NCBI GenBank assembly: GCA_036867785.1
Contig: CP145415.1
Span: forward strand, 186,001 to 250,000
DNA: 64,000 bases
Direction: 5' to 3'
DNA from: Plasmodiophora brassicae
Taxonomy: Eukaryota > Endomyxa: Phytomyxea > Phytomyxea > Plasmodiophorida
Shown: piece by piece, positions 1-11,836 of the stretch
Layout of the letters: every line of letters begins with the position of its first letter
How positions within the stretch are numbered: position 1 is the stretch's first letter
The notes under the pieces: model-generated
Database searches by the model: none
What the model saw: the letters and a program-made list of their open reading frames with translations, nothing else
Told to the model about the DNA's origin: nothing
Program-made: the position numbers and the translations under genes

Positions 1-174
1 CAATACCTGTACACGATCCCGGACTCGCAAGGGGCCTCGAAGAACATCGACCAGCTGATCATCAACAACCTCGAGTTCAAGCAGCGCCTCCGGGATGCGT
101 TCTCCCCGCAGATCCTCGCATCGAACATCCCGCTGCCCACCGGCAACCTTCAGCACAAACAATCGGTACGCTGA
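1..174 (+). CDS. 3' end of an unrecognised gene (partial)
   Basis: Frame 1 is open from the left edge to a TGA at 172-174 and encodes the last 57 residues of a protein. The residues are mixed polar and hydrophobic, with IDQLIINNLEF in the middle and a basic Gln/Lys-rich end (HKQSVR). Codon use matches the window's other genes, with G or C at most third positions. No family could be recognised from this tail. The gene is convergent with the MFS gene that follows. Confidence 0.55.
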   Translation, partial: QYLYTIPDSQGASKNIDQLIINNLEFKQRLRDAFSPQILASNIPLPTGNLQHKQSVR

Positions 175-529
175 CCGGCGGCATGCCTCGCAATCGTCAG
201 TGGCAGATGAATGATTCGACCGACCACAGCGCCAGTTCTAGGCAAGCGCCCGCACGTTCCACCAGCCCTACAGAATAGGTTTGCACACACTGGACAACAG
301 AAGGTGATGTGCAAGCCGACGCCAAGCCTGAGGACAGACCACCCCTGATACGAGACGTGTTGCCATAAACTGTTTCTCGCAGTTCGACGACGATGTCGAC
401 CTGGCTGAATAAGAAAGTGTAGACGATGGAGGCGGACGACTTTGCCCAGTTGACTTCACCGGGGTCGCCGATCCCGAATAGCCATGCTACTCCCACGAGT
501 GCGATCGTGTTGGCGTTTTACTTAGAAGG
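175..529. other. Convergent intergenic spacer
   Basis: This gap lies between the stop of the left-edge gene and the stop of the MFS transporter. Short open frames occur on the minus strand (for example 197-496), but none has recognisable domains or usable splice structure. I see no RNA gene or repeat in it. Confidence 0.4.
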
Positions 530-2221
530 TCAGTGTGCAATAACATTGAGCGGTACGTCGAATTCGCCTTCCTTGCTGTTCAGCGGGTACGACAAGGACT
601 GATCCAGGCTGAGGGACATGAGGAACAGGACGGTGGCCGCGGCGCAGAGGAAGACGAACGCCAGGTAGGACTGGCCCTGGTCAGCCATGAACGTCCAGAC
701 GACGCCGATGAAGACGGGGCCGACCGCCCGAGCACCACTGCCCAGCGTCTGCCCGAGCCCATTGACCTGGCCGCGAATCTCATCGCTGGACGCGTTGTTC
801 ACCATCAGGATCGATGACGTGAACGACATGCTCTGCGGGGCCATGACGATGACCATGACGGGGATCAGGAACGCGAACCGCGCAAGGCCCGCCGGGATGA
901 ACGACGCCAGCACGGGCATGCCCACGAGGATGATGGCGAACCCGGTGCCGATCTTCATCAGCGTCACAGCACCGTAGGCTCGGGCCAGCCTCGGGTAGCA
1001 GACCAGCTGGAACAGGAACAGGCCGGCTCCCTGGACGGAGAAGCAGATGCCGATCACGGTGGACGAGAAGTCCAGGCCGCCGATGACGCCCGTCGCCCCG
1101 AAGAAGATCGGCAGAAGCTCGATGTAGCAGATGTTGACGAAGCAGAGCGCGCCATACAGCCCCGTCGTCTTCAGGACGTTCGGGTGCTTCCAGAACTTTG
1201 CCGTTGACGACGACGACGACGACGCCACCTCCACAGGCGCCGCCTTCGCCGCCTGACGCCTCCTGCGGAACGACGCCGTTTCAGGCAACCAGAAGTAGGC
1301 GATCACGGTGATGGCGAACGCGATCGCTGCGCTAAACGAGAACCGTTAGACTAACGACGAGTACGTGTCGGTGAATCGCCGGCCGACCTGGTTACGGCGG
1401 GCAGGAACGCGTAGGGCATCGACGTCATTCGTCCGCCGAGGAGCCCGCCGAGCGACGGGGCGAACGAACTCGCTGCACAGTAGACCAGGGACAGCATGCT
1501 GTACGCCCAGGCCTGGTTCTCCCGTGTCGTCACCTCGCCGAGGTACGTCTTGAGGATCCCGAGCTGGGAACAGCAGGCAGGGTTAGTACCTAAAGCGACA
1601 CCGCAGATGGGCGGCGACTGACGTTTCCGGACAGGAACCCGGTCAGGAAGCGCCAGAAGACGGCGGAATAGAACGATCGGGCGATGCCGAACATGGCAAC
1701 GCTGCAGGCGGACAGCGCCAGCCCGAGCAACAGGACGGGGCGACGACCTGTTGCGTTCACGGTTGTCAGGCGGAACCGTCCGCCGCGACCGCAACGACAA
1801 TTGTACCTAATCGGTCGCCGAGGTATCCCCATGCCCACGAGGACACAAATGATGCCAGGAAGAACGACGACGCGAGAATGCCGACGTACGTGCCTTCCGA
1901 TGCCTCGCCGCGCGCCCCTGCAACAGCCTCTTCCCTGACGGAACTTTCAGGTCAGCCAACGACGACGACGACGACGATGCACGATGCCAACGTTGGGAAG
2001 AACTCGCGGACCTGGAACAGAAAGATGGGGAACATCATGGTGATGACGATGCCCTCATGGAGCTGCACGAGCGATAGGATGATGTACAGCTTCAGCGTCA
2101 TCGACGACACGCCGTCGACGGCATTGTCGTCGCGTTTCGCGGGCGAACCGGGGGGCGATCCAACGCGATCCTGGCCGTCAACTTCATCGAGCGTGACGTT
2201 GCGCACCTCCTCCTGACGCAT
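530..2221 (-). CDS. Major facilitator superfamily transporter (ZIFL/TetA-like)
   Basis: Predicted 12-TM proton-coupled transporter of a small solute at a cellular membrane. Five exons can be read: 2221-1992, 1934-1807, 1747-1623, 1563-1388 and 1331-530, giving 486 aa, the usual MFS length. The joins restore family signatures: the first splice yields FFPTEEA, the second builds the loop 2-3 motif GYLGDRLGRRPV, the third gives GNLGILKTYLGE, and the fourth rebuilds TM6 ending in FWLPETA. Introns are 56-59 nt and one contains TACTAAC. The pattern (FF..., GxxADR-like loop, KTYLxEVT) resembles plant ZIF-like and bacterial tetracycline-type efflux MFS, but the substrate cannot be told. An in-frame upstream ATG at 2311 is a possible alternative start. 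Confidence 0.88.
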
Positions 2222-2454
2222 CGGCACGCGGGCCGGCCTCCCCCCGTGCGATGCGATCACACGCACCGGGCACGCAACTGTGGACGGGTGCCAATGAAGG
2301 AAGGCACTCAACTGCGCGCGCGCGGGGCCGGCGCCGGCGGCGGCCCAAGTCCGTAAACTGCGTCACGGACTCCGCGGCGCCGTCGCCCGGGGGCCTGGCG
2401 CCATTCACTCATTCGATCATCGCCGGGCAGCGTTGCCACATTCCTGTCGGTGTA

Positions 2455-3631
2455 TCATTGTGGCAGGCATTCCGGTGGTTGCGGGCCGGCGTCGGACGCG
2501 TCCTTGTAGAGCGGGCGGTGCTCTTTGCAGGCGCGAATGCTCTGGACGCAGGCGCCCACGTCGCGGTACGCGTACGAGCAACGCGTGCGTAGCGCGATGG
2601 TGTCTGGCGCCGTCGGGTTCCTGTACGAGAAGTACTTTTTTCTGGGCGTGCCCCAGACGTCCAGGGATAGGTCGAGGTGGATCGCCCCTTTGTTGCGCAG
2701 GCAGGTCGCGATGGGCTCGGGAACGTACGCCGATATCAGCGTGGGTTCGAGCTCGTCTTTCAGGTACCAGTAGCTGGCGTCGTAGTTCACCGGGGAATCG
2801 TGGCCGCCGTTGTGAACGCGAAGGCCCCGGTACTCGAGGATGTGGTCGACGTAGGCCGCCGCCTTGTAGATGTTGATCAGCGCCGACGCGTGCCACGACT
2901 TGTTGTCGAACGTCTCGATCAAGGGCGTCAGGTAGTCAAGCGTTTCGCGATGCTGGGCGTTGAACAGGGCGTCGAACGAGAACACGGACCATACCGGCGG
3001 GTCGTTGCCCCGAACGCTCTCCACGGCCGGGGTCCGCATCACGTAATAGACATCGGTGAGGCCAATGGCCGGCTGCCACTCCAGCAGGAAGTCCTCCCAC
3101 TTGTGCAACGCGTCCCGCTCCGGTTTCGTCTCGAACACGATGTCGTCGTCCATCCAGATCCAGTACATGAACCGGTGCTGGAGTTTCGCCTCGAGCTCGC
3201 GCCCGTACTGCCCGAGTCGATTCCGGCAGGTCGTCATGGTCGAATCGGGGAAGTAAATGTCAGCCGTCGGATCGTTATCCTTCCAGTTCAGGACGACGAC
3301 GCGCGACCGCTCCGACGTCAGGATCGCTTCCAGCGCCGCGGGACGGCCCGTCCTAGCCGTCATCAGGTATAGAAAGTACGGCGACGTGTACGTGTACGCG
3401 TCAGGCTGTGCGTTGGTGGCAGGGGGCGACGCCGTCGATTGAGTTTCAAGTTGTTCAGACGACCCGGCTGTTGCGAGCTCCAGCGAGACGGACCTGCATG
3501 CGCCGTGATTTCAGGGCGCCTCACGTCGACAATGGCGGTTCGCATGCGTGCACCGACAGATACAGAATGCCGGTCACCAGGCTGACGACGACAATGACCC
3601 AACGCAGGCGGCCCAGCGTCGACGATGACAT
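2455..3631 (-). CDS. Type II membrane glycosyltransferase-like protein
   Basis: Likely a Golgi or ER lumenal glycosyltransferase. Exon 1 (3631 to about 3524) encodes a short cytoplasmic start, a single signal-anchor (VIVVVSLVTGILYLSVHA) and a stem; after a short intron of about 31 nt the second exon continues through a Ser/Thr/Pro-rich stem into the catalytic region. Visible there are TTCRNRLGQYG and, about 20 residues on, YWIWMDDDIVF, a DDD metal/nucleotide-sugar binding motif of the kind seen in GT-A fold enzymes. Several conserved-looking Cys lie near the C-terminus. The precise GT family is not identified. The 31-nt intron is unusually short for this window, so the 5' join is less certain than the catalytic exon. 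Confidence 0.65.
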
Positions 3632-3768
3632 TGGCGGTTGCGACCTGATGTGGACGCAATAAGGGGGCCGCGTTGCCAGTCAGGCCCAGCGAACCGCGTT
3701 TGGGAGGACGCATTCGAAAGGGTTTGTGCTATTTCTGGGGTTTTATGTGGATTAATGAAATCGCTCGC

Positions 3769-5416
3769 CTAATTGATGGTCTGGGAACTCGGTTTCTTTG
3801 ACGTGTGTTTCGACGCTCCGAAGAGGTCGATATGGGAGAACCGGCACTCGTTCGACTCGTTCATGAATTCGTCCCAGATATCCGGGTTGTCGCGCTGGAA
3901 CCTGCCCAGGGAATTGTCGCACATCAGCATGAGGACCTGTGTGCACGCCGGGCGAAACACGTCGCCTCGCAGCAGATGCGCCGGCCAGGCGTGAACGGCC
4001 GATATCGGGGCGACCGCCCGACGGCTCTGGTTGCGGATGGCCGCCTTGGCCAACGTGCCCACTACGTCGAACGCCTGCCGGATGCTGGCGCTGATATTGA
4101 TCTCGAGCGGGCTCCCGCGGCAGATGTAGGTCTTCCAGATCAGGAACGCCTTGTCGGGCGAGTCTGGCGATGGGTACCGTTGACGGTAGGCCTCGGCATC
4201 CCTCCAGAACAGGAGATTTTCTACACAGATCTCGTCTTCCAGTTGCTTTCTGATTGCCACGCCGTCCAGTTAGAATACATTCTCGTATAGGCATCCGTAC
4301 CGAATACAATACCGAAACGCGCTGTAACGACGGTCGGATGACTGCAGGAATCGTTCCAGAGTGCCCGCGAGTGACACCTGGTTCGCTGGCAGTAGAACCT
4401 CATTGGAATGCGGCAGATACGTCTGATAGATGGGCACCGCTAGACACCTAACGTTAATCGAGGATATGAGCTGGCCAATCGTACGTCACTGTTCGGGACA
4501 GGTACCGAAAAAGAACATAGTCAACGGCAACGACGACAAATAACATGGACAAGAGCATGTGCGGCTGGAACGTGTTCAGGAGCCGGTTCAGAAACGCAAT
4601 GTAGGCCAGCATCCCGAGTGACGACGGTATCGCGATCGCCACCAGGATGGACTTGACGCCGAACTTGTCGACGATCAAACGCAGGCGGACAGACAGGACG
4701 GCCATGGATACGGACTGGACCATAAACTTGCCAAAGTAAACCAAGGAGAGCCGTGTGAAGCCGGTCATCGACAGGTACGCGTCGAGGAACGGAGTCGTCA
4801 GCAGATCCGGGCATGCCGCGAATACGTACACTATCGCACAGCATAGCATTACGAGGCAGCTCATCGCCATCAAGCTGCCGATGCCCAGCGGGGAGAGCAA
4901 CCATGACAGGCGACGAATCCTCGCCAGGCGACGATGGAACTTCTCCGAATCATGAACGGTAGTACTGATGTCGTCGGCCAGGCAGACTTGCGCGTGTGTT
5001 CGCTGATACGCAAAGTACAGGGACGCGGCGAACATCGTAAAGCTGTCGAACACCGCGTTCTGAAACGCGAACATGATCAGCGTTGGCGCCAAGGCCATCA
5101 TGCGTTGCCGGCCAGCAAGACTGGCCACAGCGCACATCGACAAGGAGTGCAGGCACAGGCAGCAATTGCAGGTGAATAGCAACCACGGCCGAATATTTCT
5201 AATCGGTTGCAGGTGACGTCGCCGCCAGAACAGCACCAGGCCCGTTGTGTACGCCATCACGTGACAGACGGTGACGGGAACCCACAGCAACATGCCTGCT
5301 CCGGCACCATCGTCCACCATCACTACTAGTACGCTTTCGGTGACCCCTAACCCGTCTGGCACCATATCTCCGCCTGGGTACTCGTTTGGGCATTGGCGAA
5401 GTCGAGGGTGCCGCAC
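3769..5416 (-). CDS. 7TM receptor with C-terminal RGS domain
   Basis: Fusion of a seven-helix receptor and a regulator-of-G-protein-signalling domain, the layout known from plant RGS1 and amoebozoan receptors; it would sit in the plasma membrane and accelerate GTP hydrolysis by a G-alpha subunit. Exons 5416-4506, 4447-4301, 4249-4023 and 3965-3769 give 493 aa in frame. Seven hydrophobic segments occupy roughly residues 40-310. The RGS part starts near LAGTLERFLQSSDRRYSAF, continues over a splice into LEDEICVENLLFWRDAEAY (the E-x-x-x-E-N-L-x-F-W signature), then GSPLEINIS and VFRPACTQVLMLMCDNSLGR. Introns are 51-58 nt with TTCTAAC or GATTAAC branch sites. The first Met is the best visible start. 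Confidence 0.85.
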
Positions 5417-5679
5417 AGCAGGGCATCTGAGCTGACCCAGAACACCGGTCTACAGCGATTCACAGAAACCGTTGCCACTGATCTACCTACATTGTTCCTT
5501 CAGCGGAATCTGTCGTAGTGACGCATCAGGCCCTTTTACGTACAGGCAGGTTGGCCAGCAATGGAAGTTCCCTGCCAGACGCCGTTAGCGCCTGGCGTGC
5601 GCTTCCCGACGGGTCGAATTCGATGGCCCGACAACGCCCCACAGACGTCGGAGTACGATACGGTTAAGGGAGAACGACG

Positions 5680-8123
5680 TCAGTGGACGAGCTGGGTGGC
5701 GATCGTCACCTGCGGGCGATGGGAACGGGGCCGCGAGTGCCCCGTTTGCGCCCCAGTACCGTCAACGCGGACGGCAACCCGTTCGCCGTTCCGCCCGGCC
5801 ACGACGAACACCTTCTCGTCGGGGTCGTCCAGCGACTGGAACGCCGGGTGCAGGCCGCCGATGAGCTTCCTGCGATCGCTGTCGTCATGCAGCTGAGCGC
5901 GGCCGTTATGTACCAACGCGTCGACAGCATGCGGGTCGAGCAACGCCTGGGGCAGACCATGCGCCAGACAGGCACGTTGCTCCGCGTCGGCGACCAGGTC
6001 GGGGTCGGCGTGTTTCATCAAGGATTCCAGCATGGCTCTCGTGCGAGGGGCTCCGGCGATGACGTCCGGGAACACGTTGGCAATGACATGCGCTGCGTTG
6101 GAGACGGCGATGGCCGCCAGCTGGCCCATCAGCCGACCGGGACTGATCGTCCTCAGGTAATCGAGGATGAGTTCGCCCTGCGCGACGGCGTCGAACAACG
6201 GCTTCTGCTTCGCCGCCGGGCAGGGGACCGCCCGTGCCCAGAGCTTTCGCCATGGATTGTGGTGCTGGTCGCCATCGCTCATGCGCTGCGACAGGCGCCC
6301 GTCGACGAAATCGTTCGGGCTATACCAGCGCACGAAGTCGACGAGGCGAGCGCCCGGGTTCGCCGCCTTGAACGCCGACATGTCGGACGCCAACGACGCC
6401 GACTGCAACTCGGCGCGAACCTTGCTGGATTCCGGGTCGGTGCCCAGCCCCGCCAGCATCTCGTGCTGCGCCTCGACCTGGTCCTCGGTCAGCAGCGGCT
6501 GCTCCAGCGTGATCGGCACGTGCATGGGCCGCTGCGTGCCCAGCAGCGTCGTGCCCGGCGGCATGTGCACATCGCGGTTGACCCCGACCGGCTGCTCCAT
6601 TGGTGCCTCCTGGACGGCATCGTCCTCGGTCACCTGGGCGTCGTCGTCGTCACCGCTGCTGCCACTGCTGAAATCCAGCATCTGGCACAGACGCATCAGG
6701 AATGCGCCCAGCAATGCGATCGGTCCCAGGTGTACCTTTCGGGAAGCGGCGGGGGACACGACCTGCGGCCGCTGGTCGACAGACACCCGTCGTATCTCAA
6801 TGCAGCGGGCAAGGACCTGAAGCTTCTGGTGGACGATGCAGGACGACATGTCAGGGACAGTGCCGTCGTCGGGGAGCGGGATCGGCAGGCACCGATCCCA
6901 GAGCTGCTGAAGCTCGGTGACGAACGCCAGGTAGATCTGCGCCAGGCGGTGCGGTTCGCCGCCGTACCGCTGCATGACGAAGACGAGGTTGGACAGGATC
7001 GACCGGAATGGGCACGCCTTCGTCGGGTTGTTGCTGCTCGAGAAGCGCGACGCGCTCAGCGCCGGGTCGGTGAACACGGCCTTCACCTCGTGCTCGACGA
7101 CGTACAACGGCGTGAATGACCGGTCCAGGTTCGCGATATCCTGCAACGTCTCGCACGATTCGCATTTGCGACACGTTGCCACGAACGTGGCCAGCTTCCG
7201 CGACAGGCGAAGCGCCGGGCCCGGTCGCAGGCGGGCATGAACTATGAAGCTGGTTAGCACGCCCGCCAGCAGCAGAGCAAACGTCATCGTTCACCTTCCC
7301 AGACCGGGGCACTGAGCGGTTGCAGGTCGCTGAAGATGGCGCTGTCAACGAATGTGCCCTCCCTATGCGATCACGTTGTCAGCGACAGTGATGTGGGCTG
7401 GCGACGACGTGTACGGGAAGGGAGTCCAGTGGACGTTCAGGTGGAAGACGATCGGGTGCGGAGGCATGATGCCCCAGTGCTCGCCGACGTCGTTGCAGAA
7501 GCCTCCGGTGCGGCACTGTGGCACTGGTACGAACATGCCCTGCCCGTACCGGTACGTGACGGACACCAGCGCCTTGCCGGGCGTCTTGGTGCATTCGTGG
7601 AACAATTCCGTGACGCCGCTGAGCGTGCTCAGCGACGGGGGACCGGGGTCCAGCGTCTCGACCTGCAGCAGATGAACAGGGTCGATGCAGTGCCCGATCA
7701 GCATGTTGTCAGCGGGTGCCGCTAGGATCGGCACCGGGAAACCCACGTTGCAGGCCGCCATACAGGCCGCCGACAGGACGTACCGGGCGTGATCGGCCGA
7801 TCGAGGAACGACGAGGACGTACTTGCCGATATCGAACATCGACACCAGATCGTCGTCATCGTCATGATTGTCTGCATCGTCGGACGCGATATGGAACTCA
7901 ACGTCAGCATCGACGCCCGACTGGGTCAGGAACTGGGACGCGCGCCCCGCCGGCGTCGACGCCCAATCCTTGAACAGGCCTTCGAACAGCGCGACCCAGC
8001 TGTGCCACACGACGGGCGTTACCAGCGGCAGCGTCGTGGGGCGCGCGACGCTCACCGCTCGAGGTCGGACGCGACAAAGAAATCGTCAATCTCGAACACG
8101 TCGTCTTCGTCGACGACGATCAT
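5680..8123 (-). CDS. RAB3GAP1: Rab3 GTPase-activating protein catalytic subunit
   Basis: Catalytic subunit of the heterodimeric Rab3GAP complex, which acts on Rab GTPases (GAP for Rab3, GEF for Rab18) in membrane traffic and autophagy. Exons 8123-8056, 7999-7409, 7341-7295 and 7241-5680 give 755 aa in frame. The N-terminus reads VFEIDDFFVASDLERWVALF, matching the family start (FEITDFTTASEWERF). The diagnostic block MSAFKAANPGARLVDFVRW followed by YSPNDF lies near residue 460 and is followed by the QKPLFD and LDYL blocks, as in animal RAB3GAP1. The second and third splice sites are less canonical but restore frame and homology. The opposite strand has a long open frame that is a shadow. Confidence 0.9.
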
Positions 8124-8318
8124 GCCGGAGTGTGACAGGCGCCGCGCTTGCGCCAATCGGCCACTGACGCACTTTCCGACCTGCAGTCGCGCATCGCGCA
8201 CTACGTTCCGTTTTGCGCGACGCTGCGGCCAGACTGGCTTGAGTGGCTTCGTCGATCCCGTCTCTGTATTGAAACGCGCGCACGTTGGACAGGCGCAAAG
8301 GGACGAAACCGTTCCGAT

Positions 8319-11149
8319 TCAGCAGCGGATTGCAGCGCCCGCGGGCAGTCCCCATAAACGGCCGCAGGCCAGCAGGGTCGGCGTCCTCATCGCCGCCGGG
8401 GAATCACAGATCGGGTTCCCCGTGAGCACACTGCGAAACGCGTGAGCGAAAGGCTGCAGGGCCCGGCGGCCACAGCGACGACGAAGCATACAGTGTTCTT
8501 AGCGACGCGAGCCCGTTGAACGCGCCGCCGTCAACCCGTGTGATTCGATTCCTGCTCAGATCGCTGCCCACAGAGCATGCGCCAGTCAGTGCTCGACAAC
8601 GGGGCGCAGGCGACAACCGTTCGTACAGGAAGGTCAGGGACGTCATGCCGCTGAATGAGTCCTGCGCGATGACCTCTAGTTCGTTCATCCACAGAGTACT
8701 AGCGGAACGGCAATGATAAGCGTGTGCGGGCCGGGACGACCAGGTTCTGTTCGATGATACGTACAGTTTGGTTAACGACGACAGGCCGTCGAACGCGCCT
8801 TCCTCGATTGTCCGGATACGATTTCGAGACAATACGCTGCGAAACGTTGCATTGGCGGGTGGCACTCCACAGACGTGAACACAGCATACGTACAGATGCG
8901 CCAGGGACCGCAGGCCACGGAAACGGCCTCCCTGGACCACCTGAATCCGATTGCTCTCCAGATCACTGCGAAACATCGCGATCGGGTCAGCACATTCGTT
9001 TGGCAGTTACTCAGGTGATGGCGTACGTACAGGTACTGCAGCATCGGCAGGCCAGAGAGCGCGCCGATCTCGATCGAACCAATGCTATTGCTCGTTAACT
9101 TGCTGTGCGACGCTCATTAGTATACGGGTGTTGATTGAAGCGGCCTAGCAGGAGAACCCCGGCTGACACGTACAGAAATTTTAGAGATGACACCCCGCGG
9201 AACGCGTCCTTGCCGATTGACGGGAACCGATTATTCTCCAAGTACCTTTCCTCAACATCAAACAGTCAGACGGTCGGCTTTCGTGTGCCGCGTGGTCGGA
9301 GGAGCAAGTCCCGAAGTGGGTCCTCCACTCAATCCTCGAAATGAATTTCGCTACATACAGGAAGTCCAGCGAAGGCGCTCCCTCCAAGGCACCGGACTCG
9401 ATCGACTGGATTTGGTTCCCGTCCAACCATCTGCCCGAATCGTAAGTGACCGCTTTCGGCACCACACTAGTTCATACAGAGTCTTTAGCGCCAGCAGTCC
9501 ATCGAACACACCCTTTTCGATCGTCTGGATACGATTGCCAGACAATGATCTGTGCACAGAGGTCAGCTGACATCTGCGTGTATCGCCCCGGTCAACAGGA
9601 CACGCAAACAGTTTGGTCAGGCGCGCCAGGTCGTTAAACGCGCTCTTGGCAATGGAGTGAATGCGATTGTTCTGCAGCCGACTGGACAATGGTCAAATGG
9701 TCAGTTCGTTGTGGTTTGACGTGGTATATCGGGCTGCGGCAGTACGTACAGCAGAGTCAGGGCCGCCATACCGTCCAGAACGCCCTTCTCGATTAGCTCC
9801 AGACGGTTACCCTGCAGGTACCTTTGCATTGTGTTGAGTCGTTGACATATTTCGCAAGCGCTGCGTGGTTCATGTTGCACATACAGATGCTGCAGCGATG
9901 GCATGCCTTCGAAAGCGTTCTTCTCGATAGACTGGATTCGGTTGCCGTCGATCGATCTGGACAAAATCCGATGAACGTCGTTGCCACGAGCGTTAACTCG
10001 GCGATACGTACAGCGTGGCTAGGGACGGCATCGCATTGAACAGGCCCTTTCCGATGGATGGAACCAGATTGCTGGAAAGTTCTCTGCGCAGCGTTTCAGC
10101 TCTTGGCATTGGATAGACGCGTGTCAACAACAATCGAGAGACGATACGTACAGGTATGTCAGCGATGTCAGCCCACGGAAAGCGTCTTTGTGTATACAGT
10201 GGATCTTGTTGTCCTGCAGATACCTATGGACAGGCCAGCCCACAATTGTCACCGCCTGGGACACGCGACGGAGTCGATGACGTACAATGTGGCCAGGTTT
10301 GCGAACCCGGTAAAGGCCCACTCCTTAACAGACTCGATGTTGTTGCCACGAAGGTCTCTAAAAGCACGCGCCTCTCAGCCGTTGTAGAATAATCATGGAG
10401 CAGCCCAAAGCTGGTGCCATACACTGATCGCGAAGACGGCACTGAGCTGTTCGAAAACCATTCGCTCGACAGATGGCCCCAAAGGGCTTTCGACACGCAC
10501 GGGTTACCCCTGACGAGACTCTCGATGCACTTGCTTTGAAAGTCTCTCTTGGCCATTCGGGTTGCGATATCACAGGCGACGTGGACTGGGAGCGGTACGC
10601 CAACGCTGCGCTGAACAGTTAGTCGAAACCAAACATGGTATTGCCGCCGGGTTCAACGAGTACCTTGCGGAAGAGTTCTTTATAAACTCGACAACTCGAG
10701 AAGACGAGCACGTGCCGGGTTTCGATGGGTCCGCATTAATGGCATCAGCCAAGCGATCCATCAGCTCTTGAACGTCCAAGTAATCGGCGAGCATTACCAT
10801 AGCGTACAGCTTCCACCGGGCATTACTGGATGGCAGACGGCCGTGTTGCAGATACCGTGATATCTGCAGACGCGACAACAATTGATATATTCGCCATGAC
10901 GGCATCTCAGTACGGACGTCGTACCATCCCAAATTCCTCCATGCTGACATGTGGCATTGGGATGATCCCGGCACTGCCTGCAGGGTTGTCGAACAGACTT
11001 CGAAGCAACCCTGAAGTTTCCATGGCAGCTGACACGTTCATGCGCGCAACTGCACCACCGACCAGTTCGAAACGAACAGACGCGGCCGCGCTCACCATCA
11101 ACGGCCGCATGAAGAGACCGAGAAGACTCAGAAGGAGCGGGAACAGCAT
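8319..11149 (-). CDS. Secreted LRR protein A with N-terminal BTB/Skp1-like domain
   Basis: Modular protein of unknown role, probably secreted or surface-exposed. The ATG at 11149 opens a hydrophobic signal sequence (MLFPLLLSLLGLFM...VSAAA). A BTB/Skp1-like fold follows, ending across a 61-nt intron as IPMPHVSMEEFGM / ISRYLQHGRLP, then LADYLDVQELMDRLADAI. A helical block (DIATRMAKRDFQSKCIESL...LWGHLSSEW) leads into 14 leucine-rich repeats of 24 residues. Each repeat is a separate 72-nt exon with a phase 2 boundary, spaced by introns of about 50 nt that begin GTACG or GTATG. The last exon encodes a cap, LTGNPICDSPAAM, and ends RC-stop at 8319. A paralogue lies directly upstream. Exon edges between the BTB part and the first LRR are approximate. 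Confidence 0.75.
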
Positions 11150-11836
11150 TCGTGGTGCCCCACCCGAATGTGAACAGCCGTCAGGGGTTAAGAACGAGCA
11201 GCTGGCCTTGGGACGTACTTCGTCCGACAATCTCTACGGTTCATTCGACGACCGCATGACCCGACCGCGGACCGCGGAAGAGGTCACTCGGTCTGGCCAG
11301 AAATAGTTCACGAAACTGCGGGTTCTGCGCAGAAACACCGACCTGCTGATGGGACACCGTTGTCGACCCCTATGGCAGCACCCGCTGCAAGCGTACCCGT
11401 TATCATGCCGCGTACTGGAAGCAAGCGTTTCCCATAAATGTCACCAATAGATGCGCAACTTCTACCAGCGGCTGTTGCCCAATTATGCTGTAAACATCGG
11501 AAGCCACATTGCAGTAGAAATGACGAAAAGGCAAGTCGACTGAGAGAATAGGCTCGACGAGCGTGGATGAGAGGAAATGACGAGAACCTGAATGTTCATA
11601 AACCTCGTACGGGGGCGAACAAAGAAACAACCGTGCTAGCTTGATGCCAGATCAGGTTGCCGTCTGATACTCTAGTGGGAGTAATTCGTGCTAGATTACA
11701 CATGATGAGCTGCGCGGCTGTTGCCCCCAAGCCTATGATTACGCAGGGATATATTCCTGCGTCATTGGCTGTTTATTCTGCGTGCAACTCTATGGCATAT
11801 ATAACGCTGTGGTCTCGCCGTTGACAATGGCCAACA
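11150..11836. other. Spacer between the two LRR genes
   Basis: About 690 nt between the start of LRR gene A and the stop of LRR gene B. It is AT-richer than the coding parts and should hold the promoter of gene A. A 75-codon minus-strand frame at 11403-11630 has no recognisable feature and is not called. Confidence 0.4.

Noticed and set aside
2677-3372. 231-codon plus-strand frame
   Set aside because: It is the shadow of the glycosyltransferase-like exon; only the minus strand shows a DDD motif and signal anchor.
5683-7119. 478-codon open frame on the plus strand
   Set aside because: It is antisense to the Rab3GAP exon. The minus strand has clear family motifs and the plus-strand product is Arg/Val/Gln-rich without domains.
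11403-11630. 75-codon minus-strand frame between the LRR genes
   Set aside because: No domain, no splice partners and no similarity to either LRR gene.
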